Source: Actinomycetes bacterium (GTDB lineage Bacteria; Actinomycetota; Actinomycetes; Actinomycetales; Microbacteriaceae). From it: a DNA stretch of 7,300 nucleotides. Below are positions 1 to 4,541 of the stretch, piece after piece. The notes under the pieces are model-generated. The model did no database searches and had not been told where the DNA came from. It saw only the letters and a program-made list of their open reading frames with translations. A program made the position numbers and the translations under genes. The DNA lies in the NCBI GenBank assembly GCA_021793715.1, contig JAJYSF010000038.1:1-7300 (forward strand), written 5' to 3'. Positions within the stretch are counted from its first letter, which is position 1, and each line of letters begins with the position of its first letter.

Positions 1-30
1 GGGAATGATTCGGCGGGTGATGATGCTCAT
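1..30 (-). CDS. Start of a truncated ABC-operon gene, probably the permease
   Basis: On the minus strand an ATG at 30-28 opens a frame that stays open to the window edge and reads MSIITRRIIP. Only ten codons are visible, so the product cannot be identified from its own sequence. The start is well supported: the ATG overlaps the TGA stop of the ABC ATPase in an ATGA junction, and an AAGGAG ribosome binding site lies just upstream inside the end of the ATPase gene. SsuB/TauB-type ATPases are usually co-transcribed with an inner-membrane permease and a periplasmic or lipoprotein binding protein. A short N-terminus with two basic residues followed by hydrophobic ones suits a permease of this class, but that is inference from context. 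A substrate-binding lipoprotein or another subunit remains possible. Confidence 0.5.
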   Translation of the reverse strand, partial: MSIITRRIIP

Positions 31-986
31 GAGTTCTCCTTGGCGGTGAGCGGTGTTGTGGTGTGGTGAGTGACGCCGAGCCCGTCGAGCAGACTCGCGC
101 GCAGGTCGGTGAGGGTGCGGGCCCCGCGGTCGCGCGGGCGGGTCCCGGGGACGGTGACGACGCGCGCGACCGATCCGTCGCGCGCCGGGGCATCGTCCGC
201 GATCTGGGGGGCGGATCCGTGCGAGCCGGACGCGCCGAGCGCGCCGATGCCCGAGGTGGATCCGAGTGCCACGACCTTGGCGCGGGGTCGCTCGGGCTGT
301 GCGGTCGTCGCGTGCAGGTTGCGCAGCAGCAGCACGCGGTCGGCGAGGTACAGCGCCTCTTCGACGTCGTGGGTGACCATCAGGACGGTCGTGGGCTGAG
401 CGCGGTGGATGTCGAGCAGGAGATCGTGCATCTTGAGCCGCGTCAGTGCGTCGAGCGCGCCGAACGGCTCGTCGAGAAGCAGCACGCGCGGGCTGCGGGC
501 GAGGGCGCGGGCGAGTGATGCGCGTTGCGCCATGCCGCCGGAGACCTCGCGGGGACGCTGGCCGGCCGCGTGGGTGAGGCCGACGAGGTCGAGCAGCTCC
601 GCGACGCGCTCCTTCGCCCGCTTCGGCTTCGTGCCTCGGGGGAGTCCCAGGGCGATGTTCTGAGCGATCGTGCGCCACGGCAGTAGGCGCGGTTCCTGGA
701 ACGCGATCGCCGTGGATTCATCGTGCGCGCGGGCGATCCCGCCGTCGAGGGTGATGGATCCGCGGGTCGGCTCGTCGAGTCCGCCGATGAGACGCAGCAG
801 GGTGGACTTGCCGCAGCCGGACGGGCCGACGACGGCGGCGATCTCGCCGGGGGCGAGCGCGACGTCGACATCACGCAGCACGGTGCGCGGTCCGGTCTTG
901 GTCGGGAAGGTGCGCTCCACGCCGTCGATGCGCACGGCGCCGGCAGGCGCGGTTGTGCGGGCATGGAGGGTCTCGGACATGCTCAT
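27..986 (-). CDS. ABC transporter ATP-binding protein, SsuB/TauB (nitrate/sulfonate/taurine) type
   Basis: This is the cytoplasmic ATPase that powers an importer of the nitrate/sulfonate/taurine family; the actual substrate cannot be read from the sequence. Counting from the ATG at 986 (319 residues) all nucleotide-binding motifs are intact: Walker A GPSGCGKST at 54-62, Q-loop Q97 followed by EPRLLPW (typical of SsuB/TauB), signature VSGGMAQR at 148-155, Walker B VLLLDEP at 168-174, D-loop at 177-179 and switch His206 in VTHDVEEA. After residue 222, where family members normally have a short linker and a DLPRPR-like segment, about 50 Gly/Ala/Ser-rich residues are inserted before PGTRPRDRG. 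The start is uncertain: a GTG at 1031 is in frame, and a second ATG lies at 980. Neither ATG has a strong Shine-Dalgarno. A weak -10-like CATTCT at 988-993 would make the 980 start leaderless. The gene is divergent from the GntR operon and overlaps its downstream partner by 4 bases. Confidence 0.9.
   Translation of the reverse strand: MSMSETLHARTTAPAGAVRIDGVERTFPTKTGPRTVLRDVDVALAPGEIAAVVGPSGCGKSTLLRLIGGLDEPTRGSITLDGGIARAHDESTAIAFQEPRLLPWRTIAQNIALGLPRGTKPKRAKERVAELLDLVGLTHAAGQRPREVSGGMAQRASLARALARSPRVLLLDEPFGALDALTRLKMHDLLLDIHRAQPTTVLMVTHDVEEALYLADRVLLLRNLHATTAQPERPRAKVVALGSTSGIGALGASGSHGSAPQIADDAPARDGSVARVVTVPGTRPRDRGARTLTDLRASLLDGLGVTHHTTTPLTAKENS
36..41 (-). promoter_or_regulatory. Ribosome binding site AAGGAG for the truncated downstream gene
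   Basis: On the minus strand AAGGAG (seen as ctcctt on the plus strand) sits five bases before the ATG at 30-28. It lies within the last codons of the ABC ATPase gene. Together with the ATGA overlap it fixes the start of the next gene and suggests translational coupling of the two subunits. Confidence 0.7.
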
Positions 987-1057
987 GAGAATGCGTCGCA
1001 CGGGAGCCTGCTCGCAAAACGTGCGCAACACGACGACACATGTCGCCCCGCGGCTGT

Positions 1058-1086
1058 TTGGCGCAGGGCAGCGGGCGCGGTACTGT
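1058..1086 (+). promoter_or_regulatory. Sigma-A-type promoter of the gntR-lldD operon
   Basis: TTGGCG at 1058-1063 and TACTGT at 1081-1086 match the -35 and -10 elements of a housekeeping promoter (four of six positions each) and are separated by exactly 17 bases. Transcription would begin near 1093, giving a leader of about 23 bases before the ATG at 1116. The -10 box overlaps the left end of the palindromic operator at 1084-1098, a layout expected for repression. The promoter is predicted from the sequence only. Confidence 0.6.
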
Positions 1087-1098
1087 GGTCAGACCACA
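1084..1098 (+). promoter_or_regulatory. FadR/LldR-type palindromic operator TGTGGTCAGACCACA
   Basis: This is a perfect inverted repeat of 7+1+7 bases containing TGGT-CAG-ACCA, which fits the TGGTnnnACCA consensus known for FadR-subfamily GntR regulators, including lactate regulators. It covers the end of the -10 box and the predicted transcription start of the operon whose first gene encodes exactly such a regulator. The natural reading is autorepression and control of lldD, relieved by an effector such as L-lactate. The divergent ABC gene begins about 100 bases away and may or may not respond to the same site. Confidence 0.8.
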
Positions 1099-1115
1099 AG
1101 CGCGACGGGGGTTCC

Positions 1116-1826
1116 ATGGCCGAGACCAAGGCGTGGCGCGTCGTGCTCGATCACGTCGAGAAGCGTCTCCGTGACGGAACACTGGGCCCGGGGGATCGGT
1201 TGCCGGGCGAGCGCGAGCTCGCGACGCAGCTGGGGGTCGGCCGATCCAGTGTCCGCGAGGCGCTGCGCGTGCTCGAGGTCATGGGAGTCCTTCACACGGC
1301 GACGGGATCCGGACCACGGTCCGGGGCAGTGATTACGACATCGGCCAGTTCGGGTGTCGCACAGGTGCTGGGGCTGCAGGCGGCCGCGCAGGCGTTCGAG
1401 TTCGGCGACGTCGTCGACGCACGCCTCGTGCTCGAGGCCGCGGTCGTCGAGGCACTCGCGGCGACGACCCCGGAGCTGAGCGCGGCGCGCGAGGTGCTGG
1501 ACGCCATGGATGACGACGCCCTCACCTCGGACGAATTCCTGTCTCTCGACGCGCGATTCCACGGGCTGCTCGCGGAGGCGACGGGAAACGCCGTCTTCGC
1601 CACCGTGATGACGGGCCTGCGCGCCGCGATCGAGACCTACGTGCAGTCGCGCGCCCACGCCATCGGCGACTGGTCGGCTGCGCGAGACCGCCTGCAGCAC
1701 GAGCATCGTGGCGTTCTGGAGGCAGTGCGGGCGGGCGACGCCGACGACGCACGCCAGCGGATCCACGACCACATCGGCGGGTATTACGCGGCGACGCGCA
1801 TCCGTGACGAGCAACAACGACAGTGA
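1116..1826 (+). CDS. GntR-family transcriptional regulator, FadR/FCD subfamily (LldR-like)
   Basis: This is a 236-residue DNA-binding repressor. Residues 6-70 form the winged helix-turn-helix with the GntR hallmark GDRLPGERELATQLGVGRSSVREALRVLE split over 27-54. Residues 95-225 form the all-helical FCD ligand domain. Its expected metal or ligand residues are visible as D145 and H149 (DARFH), H197 (EHRGVLEAV) and H219 near the C-terminus. The ATG at 1116 was chosen because the GntR domain starts right after it and GGGGG at 1107-1111 lies four bases upstream; the in-frame extension further upstream is low-complexity and crosses the promoter. The stop TGA at 1824-1826 overlaps the ribosome binding site of lldD, so the two genes form a tight operon. 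Proximity to lldD and the operator type point to a lactate-responsive repressor like LldR of Corynebacterium; the effector is inferred. Confidence 0.92.
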   Translation: MAETKAWRVVLDHVEKRLRDGTLGPGDRLPGERELATQLGVGRSSVREALRVLEVMGVLHTATGSGPRSGAVITTSASSGVAQVLGLQAAAQAFEFGDVVDARLVLEAAVVEALAATTPELSAAREVLDAMDDDALTSDEFLSLDARFHGLLAEATGNAVFATVMTGLRAAIETYVQSRAHAIGDWSAARDRLQHEHRGVLEAVRAGDADDARQRIHDHIGGYYAATRIRDEQQRQ

Positions 1827-1829
1827 GGA
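1825..1829 (+). promoter_or_regulatory. Ribosome binding site GAGGA for lldD, overlapping the gntR stop
   Basis: GAGGA lies five bases before the ATG at 1835 and includes two bases of the gntR TGA codon. This favours ATG 1835 over the in-frame GTG at 1823, and implies that ribosomes finishing gntR can restart on lldD. Confidence 0.65.
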
Positions 1830-1834
1830 CGAGA

Positions 1835-3067
1835 ATGGTTCAGCGACAGTTTCCCAAGCCCGCCGAGGTGATGGAGTTCCTGAAGATCAAGCTTCCGGAA
1901 TTCGGCAAGGAAGCGCGGTTGCGGAAGGCGTACACGGTTGCCGACCTGCGGAAGATCGCGCAGCGCCGCACGCCAGCCGCGGCGTTCGACTACACCGACG
2001 GTGCGGCTGACCAGGAACTGTCGATGACGCGCGCCCGTCAGGCGTTCGAGGACATCGAGTTCCACCCGGACGTTCTGGCGCCCGCTCCCGAGGTCTCCAC
2101 GGAGACGCAGATCCTCGGCGGACCGTCGGCGATGCCGTTCGGCATCGCGCCGACGGGATTCACACGCCTGATGCAGACCGAGGGTGAGACGGCCGGAGCG
2201 GGCGCCGCGGGCGCAGCCGGGATCCCGTTCACGCTGTCGACCCTCGGCACGACCTCGATCGAGGGCGTCAAAGCGGCGAACCCCCACGGGCGCAACTGGT
2301 TCCAGCTGTACGTCATGCGCGACCGCGAGATCTCGTACGGCCTCGTGGAGCGCGCGGCGAAGGCCGGCTTCGACACCCTGCAGTTCACGGTTGACACACC
2401 GATCGCCGGCAACCGCCTGCGTGACGGCCGCAATGGGTTCTCGATTCCGCCGCAGCTGTCGCTCGGCACGATCGCGAACGCGCTGCCACGGCCGTGGTGG
2501 TGGATCGACTTCCTCACGACCCCGAAGTTCGTGTTCACATCGCTGTCGTCAACGGGCGGCACGGTGGGCGACCTGCTCAACTCGGCGATGGATCCGACCA
2601 TCAGCTACGACGACCTCAAGACGATCCGAGAACTGTGGCCCGGAAAGATCGTCATCAAGGGTGTGCAGAACGTCCCCGACGCGGTGAAGCTCATCGATCA
2701 GGGTGTCGACGGCATCATCCTGTCGAACCACGGTGGGCGCCAGCTCGACCGGGCGCCGATCCCGTTCCGCCTGCTGCCGCAGGTGGTCAAGGAGGTCGGA
2801 GCGGACGCCACCGTCATGGTCGACACCGGCATCATGAACGGCCAAGACATCGTCGCGTCGATGGCGCTGGGAGCGAAGTTCACGCTGGTCGGACGCGCCT
2901 ACCTGTATGGCCTCATGGCGGGCGGCCGGGAGGGCGTCGACCGCATGATCGAGATCCTCTCCGCGGAGATCCGCCGCACGATGGCGCTGCTCGGCGTGAG
3001 CTCGATCGAGGAGCTGGAGCCGCGTCACGTCACGCAGCTGACGCGCCTGGTCCCTGTCGCGCAGTAA
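1835..3067 (+). CDS. lldD: FMN-dependent alpha-hydroxy-acid dehydrogenase, probably L-lactate dehydrogenase
   Basis: The product (410 residues from ATG 1835) belongs to the FMN-dependent alpha-hydroxy-acid oxidase/dehydrogenase family. LldD members oxidise L-lactate to pyruvate and pass electrons to the quinone pool at the inner face of the membrane. Active-site residues aligned by motif to plant glycolate oxidase are all present: Y53 (FDYTDGAAD), Y159 (QLYV), D187 (TVDTP), K275 (VIKGV), catalytic H299 and R302 (SNHGGRQLD), and the FMN phosphate-binding segments VDTGIMNG at 329-336 and LVGRAYLYG at 351-359. Residues 203-260 are the variable loop-4 region where membrane-bound members differ from soluble oxidases; it is rich in Trp/Pro/Phe (PRPWWWIDF). 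The length is normal for the family. The gene follows gntR directly in one operon, and no lactate permease is visible. Another short 2-hydroxyacid as substrate, or use of oxygen as acceptor, cannot be excluded. Confidence 0.9.
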   Translation: MVQRQFPKPAEVMEFLKIKLPEFGKEARLRKAYTVADLRKIAQRRTPAAAFDYTDGAADQELSMTRARQAFEDIEFHPDVLAPAPEVSTETQILGGPSAMPFGIAPTGFTRLMQTEGETAGAGAAGAAGIPFTLSTLGTTSIEGVKAANPHGRNWFQLYVMRDREISYGLVERAAKAGFDTLQFTVDTPIAGNRLRDGRNGFSIPPQLSLGTIANALPRPWWWIDFLTTPKFVFTSLSSTGGTVGDLLNSAMDPTISYDDLKTIRELWPGKIVIKGVQNVPDAVKLIDQGVDGIILSNHGGRQLDRAPIPFRLLPQVVKEVGADATVMVDTGIMNGQDIVASMALGAKFTLVGRAYLYGLMAGGREGVDRMIEILSAEIRRTMALLGVSSIEELEPRHVTQLTRLVPVAQ

Positions 3068-3070
3068 CGG

Positions 3071-3104
3071 CGGGCGCGACGCGCGCGCGTGTTGGCCGCG
3101 CCCG
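3071..3104 (+). terminator. GC-rich hairpin just after lldD, candidate terminator
   Basis: CGGGCGCG at 3071-3078 and CGCGCCCG at 3097-3104 are perfect 8-base arms, starting three bases after the lldD stop codon. The 18-base loop begins with the 12-base self-complementary ACGCGCGCGCGT at 3079-3090, so alternative pairings are possible. No T tract follows, as is common for actinobacterial terminators. The position suits 3' end formation for the gntR-lldD transcript. Confidence 0.45.
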
Positions 3105-3123
3105 ATGGGCACGCCCCGCATTT

Positions 3124-3180
3124 CCACATGTCTCCGACGAGTCCGCAGCTGTTCGCAACGGACTTGTCGGAGACATGTGG
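3124..3180. repeat. Long inverted repeat, 22-base arms with a 13-base loop
   Basis: The arms at 3124-3145 and 3159-3180 are complementary over 22 bases. The outer 15 bases (CCACATGTCTCCGAC and GTCGGAGACATGTGG) are perfect, and the only deviation, G3139 against T3165, would be a G-U pair in a plus-strand transcript. T3123 and A3181 can add one pair. The loop is CAGCTGTTCGCAA. No T run follows on either strand, and the arms are longer and less GC-rich than the local terminators, so this could be a REP-like or small mobile palindrome rather than a terminator. It lies between the lldD hairpin and the tRNA promoter. It matches neither a protein-coding gene nor an RNA family I recognise. Confidence 0.75.
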
Positions 3181-3208
3181 ACGCGGCGACGCGCGCGGAT
3201 CGCTCCGG

Positions 3209-3238
3209 TTCGACGGTGGTGGTCGCATCGGATAGACT
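3209..3238 (+). promoter_or_regulatory. Probable promoter of the tRNA-Pro gene
   Basis: TAGACT at 3233-3238 is a good -10 element (four of six) and TTCGAC at 3209-3214 is a weak -35 element 18 bases upstream. Transcription would begin near 3245, a few bases before the mature tRNA 5' end at 3252, as expected for a short 5' leader removed by RNase P. Confidence 0.5.
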
Positions 3239-3251
3239 TGTGTGGTTGCCA

Positions 3252-3325
3252 CGGGATGTGGCGCAGCTTGGTAGCGCGCCTCGTTCGGGACGAGGAGGTC
3301 GCAGGTTCAAATCCTGTCATCCCGA
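3252..3325 (+). tRNA. tRNA-Pro, anticodon CGG
   Basis: The 74-base sequence folds as a complete cloverleaf. The acceptor stem pairs CGGGATG (3252-3258) with CATCCCG (3318-3324), with discriminator A3325. The D arm contains AGCTTGGTAG. The anticodon stem pairs CCTCG with CGAGG around the loop TTCGGGA, giving anticodon CGG, which reads CCG proline codons. The T arm pairs GCAGG (3301-3305) with CCTGT around TTCAAAT. No CCA is encoded; CG follows the discriminator, so CCA must be added after transcription. The gene stands alone, with its own probable promoter upstream and a long hairpin downstream. Confidence 0.96.
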
Positions 3326-3335
3326 CGTCGTGACG

Positions 3336-3376
3336 GAGAAGGCCCGGCGAGATCAAAAATCTCACCGGGCCTTCTC
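3336..3376. terminator. Long hairpin between convergent genes, candidate bidirectional terminator
   Basis: GAGAAGGCCCGG plus GAGAT-type arms of 18 bases lie at 3336-3353 and 3359-3376 with loop CAAAA. The single irregular position (C3348 against A3364) is a C-A mismatch in plus-strand RNA but a G-U pair in minus-strand RNA, so the stem is slightly better for the minus direction. It sits 10 bases after the tRNA and about 100 bases beyond the stop of the minus-strand small membrane gene, so it can serve both. There is no U tract on either side. Confidence 0.7.
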
Positions 3377-3480
3377 GGTACCTGGCGTAGCCATGGACGC
3401 GTGTGCGTCGACGACAGCAATCGGAACGCCGACGGTGAGGCGTAACGAGCGCCCCTCCTGAGAACGGATCAGCGCAGCAG

Positions 3481-3750
3481 CTACTTCTTGCTCTCCTCGA
3501 GCTTGAGGCCGACCCCGACGGCGAACAACGTCGGTGCCCACTCGCCGACGAACAGGCCCCAGCGGTCCGATTGGCTCCTCGAGTCGTTCTTTCCGCGAGA
3601 GAACAGCCACGTCACGACCGAGAACCCGATCGACACGAGACCGGCGATATAGAGGTGATTACTCCGTACGCCGAACCCCGACAACGTTCGCATCGGGTTC
3701 CACCCAGCCGCCTCTTCGAGGCCCTTCTCAATGTCCTTCTTCGTGCTCAT
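3481..3750 (-). CDS. Small two-helix membrane protein of unknown function
   Basis: This 89-residue protein starts MSTKKDIEKGLEEAAGW at the ATG at 3750. GAGGG lies three bases upstream of that start, and upstream in-frame codons (an alternative start at 3783) would cross the predicted promoter. The N-terminal 30 residues are charged and probably cytoplasmic. A hydrophobic segment around residues 33-51 (HLYIAGLVSIGFSVVTWLF) is followed by a polar charged loop (SRGKNDSRSQSDR) and a second hydrophobic segment around 64-83 (WGLFVGEWAPTLFAVGVGLK). The protein ends in charged EESKK. The two helices would place both termini on the same side. I do not recognise a named domain. The clear start, promoter and two-helix pattern argue for a real gene. 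It is transcribed divergently from the RelA/SpoT-like gene and convergently with the tRNA. Confidence 0.8.
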   Translation of the reverse strand: MSTKKDIEKGLEEAAGWNPMRTLSGFGVRSNHLYIAGLVSIGFSVVTWLFSRGKNDSRSQSDRWGLFVGEWAPTLFAVGVGLKLEESKK

Positions 3751-3778
3751 GGTCCCTCGTCTTCGCCGTGGGTTATCG

Positions 3779-3808
3779 AGCATTCACTTATGGGACGCAG
3801 CCTGTCAA
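3779..3808 (-). promoter_or_regulatory. Probable promoter of the small membrane-protein gene
   Basis: On the minus strand a perfect TTGACA (-35, plus positions 3803-3808) is followed 18 bases later by AATGCT (-10-like, 3779-3784), which shares only three of six positions with the consensus. Transcription would begin roughly 20 bases before the ATG at 3750. The -35 box forms half of the dyad GTCAAG-GG-CTTGAC at 3804-3817. Confidence 0.45.
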
Positions 3809-3817
3809 GGGCTTGAC
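3804..3817. promoter_or_regulatory. Dyad GTCAAGGGCTTGAC at the minus-strand -35 region
   Basis: This is a perfect inverted repeat of 6+2+6 bases. Each arm also contains a TTGAC -35 core, one per strand, placed back to back. On the plus strand no acceptable -10 follows TTGACG at 3813-3818, so the symmetry is not simply two promoters. It could be an operator for the divergent region 3750-3915, or chance. Confidence 0.3.
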
Positions 3818-3902
3818 GACGCCGCCGATGGTTGTCCACACGAGCGCGGTGGGACATCCGGCCGACGGTGCCGCCTATCCTCGGTTCTCGGCGCCGCGCG
3901 CA

Positions 3903-3908
3903 TACGCT
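3903..3908 (+). promoter_or_regulatory. -10-like TACGCT for a possible leaderless transcript
   Basis: TACGCT lies six bases before the ATG at 3915, the spacing seen for leaderless actinobacterial genes, where transcription starts at the A of the start codon. The ATG has no Shine-Dalgarno beyond a weak GGA. No convincing -35 is visible. TATCCT at 3876-3881 is an alternative -10 that would give a leader of about 27 bases. Confidence 0.35.
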
Positions 3909-3914
3909 GGACGC

Positions 3915-4517
3915 ATGGACATCGAGACCGAGGTCAAGGACGCGCTGCGTGCCTACGACCGCTCGCTGGTCGAGTACCGCGCATTGAAGGAGTCGCTCGA
4001 ACAGGAGATCCCCCTGCACTTGCGGCAGTGGGGCGTGCCCTACTTCCGTGTGGAGGCTCGCGTGAAGAAGCGCGGCTCCTTTGAAGCGAAGGTGCGGAGG
4101 GATCCGGACCGGCCCGTGCTCGACATGGTCGGCGTGCGCATCATGGCGTTCTTCCGCGGCGACCTCGTCCAGATCGAGAGGATGATGAGGCGAATGTTCG
4201 ACGTCGCCGAGGACTCCTACATCGACAAGGGCGGGCTGCTCGGCGACCAGAGCTTCGGGTACCGCAGCGTGCAGTTCGTCGGCCGAACCCGCGGAAACGA
4301 CATGTTCGAGCAGTTCGAAGCCGGGCTACCCATCGAGGTGCAGATCCGCACGATGCTCGAACACGTCTGGGCCGAGGTCGAGCACGATTTCCGCTACAAG
4401 CCGCAGACTGAGCCGCCGAGCGCCGAGATCAACCGCCGCTTCGCGCTGACGGCGGCGCTGCTTGAACAAGCCGACCGGAACCTGGACGACATCCGGCGAG
4501 AACTGCGCGACCGCTGA
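3915..4517 (+). CDS. RelA/SpoT-domain protein, small alarmone synthetase-like (GTP pyrophosphokinase family)
   Basis: The 200-residue product contains only a RelA/SpoT nucleotidyltransferase domain. There is no HD hydrolase, TGS or ACT domain, as in small alarmone synthetases that transfer pyrophosphate from ATP to GTP or GDP. Visible motifs are KKRGSFEAKVRR at 51-62 (substrate-binding basic segment), VLDMVGVRIMAFF at 68-80 with the metal-ligand candidate D70, FGYRSVQFV at 114-122, and IEVQIRTMLEHVWAEVEHDFRYK at 140-162 with E141 as second metal-ligand candidate. In most synthetases the GYRS motif ends in His (GYRSLH); here it is Q120. The ATG at 3915 is preferred because the N-terminal helix (DIETEVKDALRAYDRS) and domain length fit, while the in-frame upstream extension overlaps the divergent small gene. 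The protein is probably cytosolic. It could also be a tRNA-modifying toxSAS relative; nothing in the sequence decides this. Confidence 0.88.
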   Translation: MDIETEVKDALRAYDRSLVEYRALKESLEQEIPLHLRQWGVPYFRVEARVKKRGSFEAKVRRDPDRPVLDMVGVRIMAFFRGDLVQIERMMRRMFDVAEDSYIDKGGLLGDQSFGYRSVQFVGRTRGNDMFEQFEAGLPIEVQIRTMLEHVWAEVEHDFRYKPQTEPPSAEINRRFALTAALLEQADRNLDDIRRELRDR

Positions 4518-4541
4518 GGTACCTGCGACGCGTAAGCGGCG

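Noticed and set aside
1034..1045. Short dyad CGACA-CA-TGTCG in the divergent ABC/gntR region
   Set aside because: Arms of five bases in GC-rich DNA are expected by chance, and no regulator is implied by its position.
723..1115. In-frame upstream extension of the GntR gene
   Set aside because: It would run through the divergent ABC gene, the promoter and the operator. The GntR domain begins right after the ATG at 1116, which has its own purine-rich ribosome binding site.
1089..1817. Long minus-strand open frame opposite gntR
   Set aside because: The translation is His/Arg-rich and lacks domain motifs; the plus strand carries clear GntR and FCD domains.
3252..3325. tRNA-Pro as an integration site for a mobile element
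   Set aside because: No integrase, direct repeat of the tRNA 3' end or foreign-looking cargo is present within the window.
2494..3333. Plus-strand open frame running from inside lldD through the inverted repeat into the tRNA
   Set aside because: It is out of frame with lldD, compositionally unlike a protein, and crosses two hairpins and a tRNA gene.
3031..3365. Possible toxin-antitoxin or phage gene in the lldD-tRNA spacer
   Set aside because: Frames here are shadows over hairpins and the tRNA; none has a start with a ribosome binding site or a recognisable motif.
3362..3610. Minus-strand open frame of 82 codons overlapping the small membrane gene
   Set aside because: It overlaps the better-supported gene at 3481-3750 in another frame, runs into the hairpin, and has no ribosome binding site or domain.
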